Assembly: GCA_037975125.1 (NCBI GenBank)
Contig: JAJQOW010000214.1
Coordinates: 23,501-87,500, forward strand
DNA length: 64,000 nucleotides
From: Latrodectus hesperus
Lineage: Eukaryota > Arthropoda > Arachnida > Araneae > Theridiidae
Direction of reading: 5' to 3'
The position numbers and the translations under genes were made by a program. This document shows, one piece after another, positions 40,065-51,254 of the stretch. The notes under the pieces were generated by a model, which was not told where the DNA came from, did no database searches, and saw nothing but the letters and a program-made list of their open reading frames with translations. The number at the start of each line of letters is the position of its first letter. Positions within the stretch are counted from its first letter, which is position 1.

Positions 40065-41101
40065 ATGCCTCCTGTAAGAAGAAATGCCTATCAGCACGTG
40101 TCTGACTTGGATCTAGGAAGGATTATAGCCTACCGGGATTGCGGTTTATCGTACCGATATATTGCTGCTCGTGTCGGTCGAGACCCCATGACTGTTAGCA
40201 GAATATGGAATTGATGGGTTCAGGACAATCATACGGAACGTCATGCAGGATCTCTGCGACCCCCATCACTAACAGCAGCGAAGACTGACATCTTATCCGC
40301 ATGTTCACAAGGGATCGTACAGCCACGTCACGAACCCTGAGTCGAGAAATGGGATCATTTGCAAGGCAACAAGTTTCTGCTTGAACATTTCGACGACGTT
40401 TGCAGCAGCATGGACTGTCTGCACAGCGAGCATGGCTTCGGCTACCATTGACGCTGCGTCACAGACAAGAGCGCCTTCAATGGTGTGATCAGCGACGAAC
40501 CTGGAAGCGAAAATGGCATCACGTTATCTTTACAGATGAATCTCGGTTCTGTATACAGGACCATGATGGCCGCATCCGTGATTGGAGGCATCGTGGAGAA
40601 CGCACATTGCCAGCTTGCATTGGACATCGCCATACTGGCCCATCTGCTGGAGTGATGGTATGGGGTGCCATTGGATACACGTCTCGATCACCTCTTATTC
40701 GCATTACCAGCTCTTTGAACAGCAACCGTTACATTTCCTATGTGTTAAGGCCCGTGGATCTGCCCTATATTCGAGGCCTCCCTAATGCTTTGTTTCAATA
40801 GGATAATGCACGACCGCATGTTGGCCGTACTGTTCTGAGCTTTCTTGATACAGAACAGGTTTGAGTGTTACCCTGGCCAGCACATTCTCTTGATATGTCA
40901 CCAATTGAGAACGTGTGATCAATGTTTGCCGAGCGATTGGCACGCCATCACTCACCATCCACTACTGTCGATGAAATGTGGCATAGTGTTGAAGCTGCAT
41001 GGACTGAGATCCCCGTACATGCCATACAATCTCTATTTGACTCCATGCCTAGGTGGAGAAATGCTGTTATTGCAGCCAGAGGTGGCTGCTCTGGGTACTG
41101 A
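40065..41101 (+). pseudogene. Tc1-like transposase pseudogene (DD34E)
   Basis: ATG at 40065 opens an N-terminal helix-turn-helix region (LDLGRIIAYRDCGLSYRYIA, GRDPMTVSRIW) used to bind the terminal repeats. The catalytic domain follows: WRHVIFTDESRF-type first Asp at 40535, FQ(stop)DNARPH second Asp at 40802, and DMSPIENV with Glu at 40907. There are 34 residues between the last two, as in Tc1-like enzymes. The end reads LFDSMPRRWRNAVIAARGG. In-frame stops (40213, 40799, 40862, 40916) and frameshifts in 40215-40440 break it, so no active enzyme is encoded. The usual length is about 340 residues, matching the span. Confidence 0.93.
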
Positions 41102-41207
41102 TTTCTCAAGATCTATACATCCAAATTTCCTATAAATCTAATCACTTGTTCTTTCCACTATAATGTATGTGTCCAATAAATATCGTTCTGTTATTCGCAT
41201 TCCTTCT

Positions 41208-41236
41208 TGGTGTTGCAATTTTAATGGCCAGTAGTG
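41208..41236 (-). repeat. Right terminal inverted repeat of the Tc1-like element
   Basis: Inverse partner of 39836-39864, followed directly by the TA target duplication. Confidence 0.95.
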
Positions 41237-41238
41237 TA

Positions 41239-42082
41239 TTTTGCCGTAGTAAAATTTTATGTACAGTTTTTAAGTAAAGAAAAATTTTAAACATAATATA
41301 AATTCAGCATTTTCATAATTCGTTGCTTAACTTCAGTTTTATTTGATGATTAACTAACAGTATTGATTGATATTTTCATTTTTATGAAACATCTTTGATA
41401 TCTAATGTCATTTAAGAAACAACTTAATGGAAATATTTCAGAATTCGTACAGAAACAAATATCCACTCTCTCCAATATTTCAAAATATACTTAGCGACTT
41501 ATCAGCAGTAAGTTCTTCATTACAAAAAAATATATTTCGTTCTTCGTAAAAGTGCATACATTTTTGTGTTTTTATCGCTAAATTTTTAGGCATGTCTTAC
41601 ATAATGGTCTCTGAATTTAAAAAGTGGATACCGTATATGTTATGTGTTTTATTTAATAAACATAGTAGTAGAAAAAACAAATGATAAAATGATAACTGAA
41701 CAAAAATTTATAGAATTATGAAATTAGCGTTTTTAGACAACTTCGACGATATGATATTGAATGGCGTTATGATGATAACCGATTTTAAATTACCGCTTCC
41801 ATTCATTGATTCCTACACAATTACTTAAATTAAGTAAAACCATATTCAGAAATCTTAAGTTTTTATTGATGTGTTGCTGATATAATACATGCACACAACT
41901 TTCGCTAATAACATTTGCACATGGTTTAAGTTCAGGATTTGCTATGAGGATTTTAATTTTTGCAATCCAATTCCATTTTTAGAAATTTCACTTTTGGTGA
42001 TGAAATTATTTATCTGCAATAAGCAATCTTCAACTAAAATGGGAAACCATATGCAACTAAAATGATGTGTAGTGTAGCGTAG
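41239..42082. other. No gene seen
   Basis: AT-rich flank of the Tc1-like element. No exon or repeat recognised. Confidence 0.45.
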
Positions 42083-42140
42083 CAGAACGGGAAGGCAAAA
42101 CCAACTGATGACAATATCAATTGGCTTGCCTTCCCGCTCT
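42083..42140. repeat. GC-rich hairpin, about 20-bp stem
   Basis: Arms 'agaacgggaaggcaa' (42084-42098) and 'ttgccttcccgctct' (42126-42140) pair with one mismatch, and 'aaccaa/ttggc' extends the stem. The loop is about 18 bases. Its GC content stands out from the AT-rich surroundings. It could be the end of a small transposon or a structured RNA; nothing here decides this. Confidence 0.6.
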
Positions 42141-42489
42141 AATTCAACTTATTCAAGAGAATAAATTTTTAACAAGCACATTATACACAACGTTCAAATT
42201 AAGAAACCTGTGTGATAATATCATCGACAAATATCACCACAAGCACACCTCCAGTATGCTGTCTCTCTGAGATTCACTTCCGAAATAAATAAACTCATTA
42301 AAGCAATCAATCAATGAAAACTTCATCATTATAAAATTGAGGCCTATTTGCAATGAGTTTCCTTAAAATATTTTGTTTGAAATATTAATTATTGAGAAGT
42401 CCTTTTTCTAAATACGCAGAGAAATACTTCTCCTAAAATGAATCATTCTGTCACATTTTTGCTTGATTCGGCTAGAAGTCTTGAAAAAT

Positions 42490-42865
42490 TTTAATATTGT
42501 AGTCACCAAATTGAAGATGACTGAGAAATAATTTTATTAAGCTGAATATTTACATTTATTACTTTATATTTACTTACTACATTACACTTTATATTTTACA
42601 ATTATTTGTTTTTTTATAATAACTTAAACATACCACTTAGGGGGTATTAGAACAAAAGTCATTCTTTTTTGTTTGTTTATATCTAACTCTTTCAACTGTT
42701 GCCAATTCGCATTTTGATAGAAAATGAAAACGATAATTTTGTAGCGTTAATTTAATGTCGTAAATTTAAATTATAATTATATATTATTGCTATTAGATAA
42801 AATAGTTAATACTTAGATATTTTAGAAATAATATTAAATTAAACACATTTTGACTCCTACAATGT
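42490..42865 (+). repeat. Dispersed repeat, copy in forward orientation
   Basis: About 370 bp with a clear inverted relative at 61125-61470. Shared landmarks include 'gaagatgactgagaaataattttat', 'cataccta/cttag' and 'ttttgtagcgttaattta'. No terminal repeats or coding frame. It is an AT-rich interspersed element of unknown class. Confidence 0.8.
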
Positions 42866-43012
42866 TTCGATTAGACTACTACAATATTATTGTTTTAACA
42901 TATATAGTAAGTTCAATTGAATGATTTTCATGAAAACCCTAATGTGTTGATTTCTTTCACAGATGTTTGCAGAAATGCTGTCCTTTGAAGAATAACCATG
43001 GTTTCCTAGAAA

Positions 43013-43468
43013 ATGAGTGGTAAAATACACAAAGCGGTGCGTCAGCTGTACCAGCAAAAATATGAAAAATAACCTCCAACAAGAGCAACGGACGTAAAAC
43101 GTTCTGAACGACCGTTAACCTCTGACTATACTTTAAAGAGAATTCATGAAGCATCAGCAGAGGCGTGAGTTAAAAATTCTGATTTGGCAAACAGAATTCG
43201 TTAATAAATGAATGAAACGACACTATTTTGTCTAAGTCACAATATTAAAATTTTTAAACATAATTCTGACAGAAAAGAGTCAAGAATTAAATTGAAAAGT
43301 ATGGCTGCGGAGAGACGACATGATTTTGCTGGATACATTCCACCACCATTTCATTCTTTATAGCAAGCTGAACAGTGGTCTACACAAAACGATTGTGATT
43401 TACATAGAGAGAATGTTTACAAGATTCATGGTATCAAAATGCAGAAAGCGTATGAATCACTAGTCTAA
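43013..43468 (+). pseudogene. Unidentified broken coding-like sequence
   Basis: One reading frame from an ATG at 43013 gives protein-like, non-AT-driven segments. The first is MSGKIHKAVRQLYQQKYEK, then PPTRATDVKRSERPLTSDYTLKRIHEASAEA. After a poorer stretch come MAAERRHDFAGYIPPPFHSL and, up to the stop at 43466, QAEQWSTQNDCDLHRENVYKIHGIKMQKAYESLV. In-frame stops lie at about 43070, 43166, near 43200 and 43361, so it cannot be translated as a whole. A good acceptor-like sequence (ttgatttctttcacag) ends at 42961. It may be a processed pseudogene or a decayed exon. I do not recognise the protein. Confidence 0.35.
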
Positions 43469-44998
43469 TATTGAAAAATGAAACACGGTAAGTATGATTC
43501 TGAGCTCTGTGATTGATGTAGTTCAAGTATATCGTCTTCGTCCACTTTACTTCCGAGATATTTTCAGCTGAATTTTTATCTTTTTGATTCATGACAACTG
43601 TTCTATCCAACATTTCTTTATATTGGAAAAAAGCAAATCATGATTGAACTAGTTTTCAATTAAAAATATTGCTCTTTTATTTATGAACGATAAAAAAATT
43701 GAATTAGTCTGTAGGAAGCTTGCAATTCAGAAACATGAGTCTTCGACGCATAAGGTTTTGTCCTATCAATTTAACATTTTGTTTTAAAATTTTTTATTGT
43801 AAATGATAAAATTCTTTTAATTTATCTTTTGAAGGAAACTCATTTTTTCCAGATATTTTGAGCACACACAAGTTATCATTTTAAGAATTTTTGGTAAAAA
43901 TTTACCGTAAGATCACCGTAGGACGAATTTCCGATCGGGGAAAACAGCGGGAGGAAAAATGGCTGAAATAGTGACAAATATTTCATACACTGTTGGTATA
44001 TCTGAAAGTATGTTCAACTAATTTTACAAAATTAACAAAAAAGCGCAGATTTATAGATTACAAACATCAATTGTAAAATAATAATATTGATCTGTTAAAT
44101 TATCCATAAAGTTTTTTGATTAAATTTTATATTAATGATTTTAAATCCGTAAATATTCATGAGAAATTAATGTTAAATAAGGTTGCCAAAATACTAGTTT
44201 GCCGGGTTTCCAGTAAAAATGTTGGCCAAGTATGGCGCCAAAAGAATGCGCCAAGTGTGACAGTACAGTAAATCTGATCTGAATCAATTTTTTTTATACC
44301 TAAAGGAATTATTGATTAATTTGTAAAACTAAAATATAATTTTTTCAATATTTTTTTTTTTAAATTATTTTTTGTAAAAAAAATTACTTTCCTTAATAAT
44401 ATATTATTAATAAAGTAACTTTTTTCCTTAAATGATATATTTAAGTAAAAAATTGCTGGAAAAAGAACTGATTTAAAAAAATATTAAAAATTATAATGCT
44501 AAAATTATAATATGAAAATTATAATTATAATATTAAAAATTATAATATAAATTATAATATTAAAAATTAACATGAATTCTAAATTATGTTAAAGTATGAA
44601 GAATACGATAAAACCTCTGATATCTCTCGTTCCTCGCACTGAAAGATAAGATGTATTTCAAAATTCTATTTATATAAATAATGACGAAAATGAATACAAT
44701 GATACATCGTTCAGTGATGACTCAGAATTTAAACTTTTTATCATTTAGCATAGTTAGAAAGATCCTCATATTGTATGATTGATAATTGTGTTGTGGTCTC
44801 CGTCAATCATATTTATTAAAAAAAAACTATTTACAAAATATAAATAGGAGGCTTATACATCCATGCGTTAAGAACATGTCTGAAAATTAAAATACATTTT
44901 TTTCTTTTCAATATAACTATCAAAAAGAATCTGAAACTATGATGCATTAATACATAGTTGAAAATTTTAAGAATATATTACTGGTCAAAATTCTTATA
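43469..44998. other. No gene seen
   Basis: Very AT-rich, with a simple-sequence patch of 'attataatattaaaa' type repeats near 44480-44580. Confidence 0.45.
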
Positions 44999-45190
44999 TA
45001 TGCAGATGATTTGAAGCAAGTGGGATATCAACAACTTAAGAGACGTCAACAGTATGTACCAATGGCATAGAAACAAGAGTAAGAAGGTTGGAAAATAAAT
45101 CTTCTATATGATTAGAATACATAACATTGAAAGTGTTCATTGCTTATCAGTGAATGAGTTTCTTATATGGAATCCTAATCTGATGAGTTT
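44999..45190 (+). pseudogene. Possible small reverse-transcriptase fragment
   Basis: YADDLK at 44999, then after a frame change RDVNSMYQWHRNKSKK and HNIESVHCLSVNEFLIW, resemble the catalytic box and following region of non-LTR reverse transcriptases. It is short and in two frames, so chance similarity is possible. Confidence 0.28.
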
Positions 45191-45451
45191 GATGTTTTTA
45201 ATCTGCCGCAGCCTGGCTCTTCTGCAAAAATCGAATATGTGAAAAGTAAGATGTTTCAAAATATCTAGAACACATTTTCTAAAAAGAACTTGAAAGTCAA
45301 AATTTTATAAAAGCAATGGATGGCATATTAGCAGGTTTCTTTAAATGTAAGTGAATCACGAGGGAGCAGTTCAGCAGATAATGGACAAAAGTACCCTCGA
45401 TACCACACACGCAAACAGTTTTGACTTGGAATTCTATTGAAGTAAATAGTG

Positions 45452-45897
45452 TGTTGCAATTATAAGTCTGTGGAAACAGCAACTTATCCAAAAAAAGAAA
45501 AATATAAAACAATTCATGCTTGTGTTTTGTAAATATCACTGGTTTAGAATACATTATAATTTTGCTGTGTATTAAGACGTGAATTGTTGTGCTTCATACT
45601 TAAATATAAAAATATAACGTTTTATATCTCTTATCATTTGTAAAATAAATATTATTCTTTCAAAATGTAGATTTAAGTCGAAACAATCTGAACACGCACA
45701 CCAAAAACCATAACTCTATACAATGCGCACTATAGGAATATCTGTTTACAACAAAATAAGATTCTGACCTAGTTATGTAGATGTTTTCTGTTCCATGTCT
45801 TGTCCTGTTTAAGTAAGTCCTGTGTTTGATAAAGAAATTAAAAACCTGCTCTAGGTAAGCTTATTTAGAATTTGATTTGCTATTATTAAGTTGATTA
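45452..45897 (+). repeat. 5' LTR with a 240-bp internal insertion
   Basis: Compared with the 3' LTR, the first 16 bases are identical. Matching then breaks at about 45475 and resumes at about 45713 (gcgcactata.gaatat.tctgtttaca). The inserted 240 bp is AT-rich and unrecognised. The flanking octamers tctgtgga and tctataca could be a decayed 8-bp target duplication. Confidence 0.7.
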
Positions 45898-46000
45898 CCG
45901 AATAATGGTAATGCTCATATAAGTGCATCTGCAAAAGATAATTATACAGTGTAAGAAACCACACTGCGTATAACTGTTTTTCGAAAATGCGGTGTGATAA

Positions 46001-46260
46001 TTGTGTAAGGGGAAACATAATAGTTTATTTCATGAAAATTTTAATAAAATTGATGTGAAATCGGATTCTACTGTCACTTCTGTTTCAGAAGAGGGCAAAA
46101 TTAATAATATTTATTTGCAAACTGCACCTGTAAATACTGTAGGAAATAATAGAAAAAAGAAATTTCTATGTCTAATAGATAATTTTAGTTGCCGATCTTT
46201 CATCCTTGTGCTGGTTTCTAAAGAATTAAATTTAGAAATAGGGCAAGAAAAGAGTTAAAA
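46001..46260 (+). pseudogene. BEL/Pao gag end and protease-like remnant
   Basis: The frame starts at a TTG and reads CKGKHNSLFH, the zinc-knuckle tail typical of Pao gag proteins. KKKFLCLIDNFSCRSFI follows, resembling the retropepsin active region (LLDSGS-type), here with Asn-Phe replacing the usual Ser/Gly. A stop at 46256 ends it, and a frame change continues with YAFGSTEPIIEKRNKV. The protease would cut the polyprotein; the altered motif and stops make it inactive. Confidence 0.6.
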
Positions 46261-46517
46261 ATTTATGCATTTGGTTCTACTGAACCAATTATTGAAAAAA
46301 GAAATAAAGTGAGGATTGAAATAAATTGTTCCTTCATGCAAAACCATTTAGCAATTGAAGCTTTAGAAACATCGAATATTAGTAATCCTCATATAAGTGG
46401 ACCTGCAAAAGATATAATTATACAGTGTGAAAAACAGAATAAAAATAGTGGATCAAAGCCTCAGTGAACGGCATTTACAGCTTTCTTTGTTAATAGGTCG
46501 TAATTATTAATGGAAAA

Positions 46518-47830
46518 TTGACTGATAAAATTCCTAGATTGTCAGGAACATTAGTTGCGTGTGAAACAACGTTTGGCTTTACGATTAATGCTTCAGTTGA
46601 TACATTAAATAGGATGATCACACAGCAATCTGCGAACATCATGAAAGTCGCTGTTCATGCGATTGGAAGCAATCCAGATATCGAATCTAACATGATATTG
46701 CGTAAATTTTGGAAGATTGAATCAATTGGAATTAAAAACGAAAGTAATAATAATGATAAGAAAATCGAAATTTTAAAGATTTAAAAAAAATTGGTTAGTC
46801 TATAAGCTAACCGTTACCAAGTTAAACTTCCCTTTAACTAAAGGGTGGAAGAGATAAAAAACAACTCTGATATAGCTTTTAACGAACTATAAAGTTTGTA
46901 TAAGAAATTTAAGAAACAAATCCAGAATTCTTTAAAAGATATCAAAGAATTATCGATGATTACCTTGAAAGAGGAAAGTGGAAGACGTTTCTGATAATCC
47001 TGAGAAAATATAATTTTACCTTCCACATCAAGGAATACTTACAGAAGGCAAGGTTACAATAAAACTACGCGTAGTATTTGATGCCTCCTTTCTTACCACA
47101 AATTTTTTTTATTAAATGAATGCTTAGCAGATACACTTAAGCGTCATGCTGAAAGTTTCAGAGATGATTATTCAGTCGCTACTGATTTAATTGAAAATTG
47201 TATGTATGTTGATGATTTAATTGATTGAATCATCAACATACATACAATTTTCATATGAACATACATGAAAGGAAATTAAAATCGAAAGGCTTTACTTTAA
47301 TAATAACAGCATTAAGGCGGTATTTGATATTCAATTGCATTGCATCAGCGATAGTAGTATTAAAGCTTATGGTGCTGTCGTTTATATTAGGAATATTGAG
47401 ATTATGAAATAAATACTACATTTGTTTCATCAAAACCAAAAGTTATTCCTTTGAAAAAGATTACACTTTCGCGCTTATTGTTAATGGGTGCTGTGATGGC
47501 TTGTAGGTTAGCGAAGCATATCTTGAATAAAATAAATTTGGAAATATGTAACTGTCTTTATTATACTGATTACACGATCGTATATACTTGGGTGAGAAGA
47601 GATGCTAAAAGATGGAAACTCTTTGTTGGCAACCGAATAATTGAAGTTCTCAAAGCATCCTCGATCCCACATCATGGAAGGTTTATGTTAGGAATACATT
47701 TAGGTGTGGAGAAAAAGTTGCAGACTCTTACCGGTACGTACATACTTCTTCGAACTTTATTAGCATTGAGAAAAACTCAAGCAATTTATTTTAAATTATT
47801 TAAGTTTAGAGGAATTCGGGAATTCCAATA
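46518..47830 (+). pseudogene. BEL/Pao pol remnant: RT and RNase H region
   Basis: Fragments in order are: the N-terminal pol part (DKIPRLSGTLVACETTFGF), YQVKLPFN near 46818, an RT entry (YLPHQGILTEGKVTIKLRVVFDAS, 47020-47090), the catalytic YVDD at 47205-47216, an RNase H start (CISDSSIKAYGAVVYIRN, near 47335-47400), and the RNase H middle at 47451-47830 (ITLSRLLLMGAVMACRLAKH, YTDYTIVYTWVRRDAKRWKLFVGNRI). Frames shift at least four times. It is cut off by the LINE, and no integrase follows. Confidence 0.75.
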
Positions 47831-47919
47831 AGATTTATTTATTAATTAGTTTTTTAGTTTCAAGTTCAAGTAGTTCTATAGTTTATTTCCTCAAGTACGT
47901 ACAAGATGTTATATTCAAA

Positions 47920-49134
47920 ATGACAGACTTACAAGACGAAATACCACTTATTGAATGTGAATATCGCATACCAAAAAATGCATCGAACTCTATATTAGAC
48001 TATGATGATAATACACCTCTAGCTATACAATTAGCTTCAGAAGCTGGAATTTCAAACTTCACAGTGTTTTTGTGTCCTACAGTAGGATATGCCTCAGTTC
48101 CTAAGAAGCCTTCACAGTTAAAATCTGAACTATTAAACGCTATTTCCAACAAAAATGGGATTGAAGAAGTCAGATATACCAGAAACGGAAAACTAATTAT
48201 CGCTACAAATGATTATAAAACAGCAACAGAAATTTGTAAAATCGAAACAGTATTAAATGTTCCTGTGACTCCCCAAATACAAATTGAACAATACACCACG
48301 AAATTTACTATTCCGTTCATATCAGTGGACGGAAGTCTAGAAAATCTATCATTAGAAATTGAAAATAACGGCCTTATTGTATCTCAAACACGACGTTTCA
48401 ATAAAAAGGGATCTTCAGAACTTTCAGAAACTATCTTGGTAAGAGTCTACGGACATAATATCCCGTCTCAAATTAAAGTATTTTTATCTATTGTAAACGT
48501 AAAGATTTTTCTGGATAAAGTTCGTCAATGTGGAATTTGTTTTAAATTAACACATGCAACAAAAACATGCAAAGTACAAACAGCTTTATGCAGACTCAGT
48601 GGCTCACATCACAATAATGATCCTTGTTCAATTAAAGTCCCATATTGTGTAAACTGCAAAGGAAGTCACGCGTCAGATTATTCTTCATGTTCAACTCGAG
48701 AAGAAGAAACTCGGTTTTTAAAATTTAAGGCAATAAACATTTATCTTTTATTGAAGCAAGAAGGTAATTTAAAAAGCTCTAAAACCAGTTTTGCTACAAT
48801 TGTGAAGTCTAATCAACCATCAGAAATTACTCATGCAAAAATAAGTGATATTGTCACCTCAATACTTACAAAATTTGAAGAGTCAGTAGACAAGAAAATT
48901 TTAGCTATTCAAACCCAACAAGAAGCAATTCTTAATACTATTTTCATAAAATTTGAAGAAACTGTAAGCAAAATATTTGAAACAAGAAGTCTCTCTTCAT
49001 CCCCTGCTAAAAGGAAAACTCGGAAAAATAGTCGAATCCAAAAGCAATCATCAAACCCTAGTAATAGTGACATTCAATTCAATCCAATTTTAACTGTGAA
49101 CTGTGTATTTAATTTTGGTAACTCTTCTGAATAG
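47920..49134 (+). CDS. LINE ORF1, gag-like nucleic-acid-binding protein
   Basis: An intact frame of 404 codons starting at the ATG at 47920, the longest non-repetitive frame in the window. The N-terminal half has no named domain. Residues about 203-260 hold tandem zinc knuckles of the ORF1 type (CGICFKLTHATKTC, then a partly altered second knuckle ALCRLSGSHHNNDPC, then CVNCKGSHASDYSSC). The C-terminal third is rich in Lys, Ser and coiled-coil-like heptads and ends with a basic patch (SPAKRKTRKNSRIQK). Such proteins coat LINE RNA and form the ribonucleoprotein for retrotransposition. An open ORF1 next to a broken ORF2 suggests a moderately young copy. The second knuckle reads C-R-L-S where a second Cys is expected. 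Confidence 0.8.
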   Translation: MTDLQDEIPLIECEYRIPKNASNSILDYDDNTPLAIQLASEAGISNFTVFLCPTVGYASVPKKPSQLKSELLNAISNKNGIEEVRYTRNGKLIIATNDYKTATEICKIETVLNVPVTPQIQIEQYTTKFTIPFISVDGSLENLSLEIENNGLIVSQTRRFNKKGSSELSETILVRVYGHNIPSQIKVFLSIVNVKIFLDKVRQCGICFKLTHATKTCKVQTALCRLSGSHHNNDPCSIKVPYCVNCKGSHASDYSSCSTREEETRFLKFKAINIYLLLKQEGNLKSSKTSFATIVKSNQPSEITHAKISDIVTSILTKFEESVDKKILAIQTQQEAILNTIFIKFEETVSKIFETRSLSSSPAKRKTRKNSRIQKQSSNPSNSDIQFNPILTVNCVFNFGNSSE

Positions 49135-49272
49135 CAGTTAGAAATAATTGAAAATGCAAAATTCAGAAAGGGAAGTAATAAAATTTCCGAACAGATGCGA
49201 CGCAACTACTATCCTGAGTGCATCATTCCATAGAAGTCAAATCATAATCATAATAATTGTAACTTTTTCATG

Positions 49273-50260
49273 TTCTCATTAGTTTCGTGGAATGCTTGTA
49301 GTGTTCTCAATAAGCGCCCATACATGAAACTTCATTATTTTAACTCTGCAGACATTATTACAATACAAGAAACTTGGTTAAAAAAGTTGACAAGATATCT
49401 TTATTTAACAAAATAATCTTTCGTCAAGTAAAGAAGATAGCCGAGGTGGCGGCCTTCTCCTAGCAGTAAATAAAAACATTCCAACAAGGCAATTTTCTCC
49501 TATCCGTCTCTCAGATGATGACAGAGAACTCTTAGCAGTCAAGATCACAGTGGCAAAGACTACAATAACTATAATTAATGTTTACATTCCTCCTGGCAAA
49601 TTTTCTTCAGAGTGGCTTCATAGCATAATTCAAGGAATTCAGCCTCCTTATATCATCATAGGAGATTTCAATATTAGACATACATCATTAGGAAGCTTTT
49701 CTACTTTATCAAGGGCAAATGACCTTCGTGAATGGATTCAGGAAGAGAATTGCTGCCTCCTGAACTCTGAAATTCCAACACATTACGGTCCACATCATAA
49801 ACCTTCAATGATTGATTTCACCAGACATTTATCACCTAAGTCATATTGAAGTTCACCCAGATTAGTTTGGAAGTGATCATTTATCATCTAAAACTAGCAT
49901 AGCTATAGGAGATATTGATCACCATATACCGAACAGATCACGTATCCTGTGGTCAGAATTCTTTGCTTCCATCAATACTGATCATGAAATTTCTAATCTT
50001 CATTCTATTGAACAATTCAATCATCTCTGCATAAATAAACTTCACAAGTTTCGAAGGTGCCAGAAAACGCCATGTAAACCTTATCCTCCATGGTGGTCTT
50101 CTAGATGTGGTTATCTCCTGGGCCAAAAAAGACGTCTTTGGCGTAAAGCTGAAAGCACATGGGATAAGTACGTTTGGATGGCATATTAAAAAACTGCAGC
50201 AGAACTACATCGACTACTCATATATCTCTCTCGAAAATATTGGGACGAAATAATAATTTC
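49273..50260 (+). pseudogene. LINE ORF2: apurinic endonuclease domain, broken
   Basis: Starts with the motif SWNACSVLNKR (49287 on), followed by FNSADIITIQETWLKK with the catalytic Glu. After a frameshift near 49390 the frame gives RGGGLLLAVNKNIP. The 49550-49849 frame gives ITIINVYIPPG, YIIIGDFNIRHTSLG (the conserved GDFN) and PSMIDFTRHLS. Stops at 49414 and 49847 and further frame changes break the rest. The enzyme nicks target DNA to prime reverse transcription. Confidence 0.8.
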
Positions 50261-50721
50261 AGCTGGAACATCAAAAAATATTTTCAATTTATTAAAAAAT
50301 CTCCAAAATAGAGTTGCAGTATCTCCAACTTTACATATGATCCTATTACATAATAATTCTCCAGTGACAGATCCTACCCATCAAGCTAATATGATTACAG
50401 ACTTCTACACTCGTTCACCAATTTTAGAGGTTATTCCACTGTATTTAAGTATAAGTGAGGATTTCTCTTACAATAAACCCCTTAATGCATCTGAACTACA
50501 AGAAGCTTTGACCAGATGCAAAAATTCGTCTGTAGGTCCAGATAAGATATCTGCAAAAATATTAAAAGGAATTACTACTACCAACCTAGACTTCCTCCTA
50601 TCCCTGATAAATAAATCGTGGCTTACAGGTATTGTACCAGAAATATATGAAAATCCTCTATTGTTATTCCAATTTTAAAACCAGGCCAATCTTGATAGCC
50701 AATCCTTTGCCATCGTACCGT

Positions 50722-51254
50722 CCTATATCTCTGACTAGTGTCATGTGTAAATTAATGGAAAGAATGATTTTGAAGAGATTTATTGACCATATGTCAACCA
50801 TATCTTTCTTTCATCCCAATCACCACGGACCGAGCTGGCAGCCGAATAGTTAGCGCTCTTGCCTTCGGTTCAACAGTTCGTGGGTTCGAATCCCACCTTG
50901 GGCATGGATGTTTGTAGTGGTTCGGAATCCACTTTAAACCGTAAGTCCCGGTCTAATTAGCCCTCGTGTGCAAAAAATGACCGTTGAGCGACCAACAAAC
51001 CAAACCAAACCAAACCCAATCACCACGGATTTCTGCCACATCGAGGTTGTGGCAGTATTTTATCCATCATTCATCATCACATAATTTCCTATATCTCTGA
51101 CTAGTGTCATGTGTATATTAATGGAAAGAATGATTTTGAAGAGATTTATTGACCATATATCAACCATATCATTCTTTCATCCCAATCACCACGGATTTCT
51201 GCCACATCGAGGTTGTGACAGTATTTTATCCATCATTCATCATCACATAATTTC
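50722..51254 (+). repeat. 167-bp tandem duplication inside the LINE, first copy split by a SINE
   Basis: The segment from 'cctatatctctgactagtg' to 'catcacataatttc' occurs twice. The first copy is 50722-51088, interrupted by a 185-bp SINE and its 15-bp target duplication. The second, uninterrupted copy is 51088-51254. Without the insertion the copies are the same length and differ at only a few positions. Confidence 0.93.
50830..51014 (+). mobile_element. tRNA-derived SINE with target site duplication
   Basis: 185 bp flanked by the perfect 15-bp repeat cccaatcaccacgga (50815-50829 and 51015-51029). An A-box-like 'tggcagccgaatagttag' near 50835 and a perfect B box 'gggttcgaatccc' (50882-50894) form a Pol III promoter. 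The tail is (caaac)n-like. A second family member lies at 59738-59867 on the other strand. It would be mobilised by LINE enzymes. Confidence 0.95.

Larger units (their letters stand above)
39836..41236 (+). mobile_element. Tc1-like DNA transposon, full length, 1401 bp
   Basis: Terminal inverted repeats of 29 bp at 39836-39864 and 41208-41236 differ at one position. Both ends start CACTACTGGCCATTAAAATT. TA dinucleotides flank the element (39834-39835 and 41237-41238), the target duplication known for Tc1/mariner elements. A transposase remnant with DD34E spacing lies between. The element inserts by cut-and-paste. This copy is dead because its transposase has several stops, though its ends look usable. 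Confidence 0.96.

Noticed and set aside
50830..50905. tRNA gene
   Set aside because: It has A and B box similarity, but no foldable acceptor stem was found. It is the head of a SINE with a 15-bp target duplication, and a second copy occurs at 59.8 kb.
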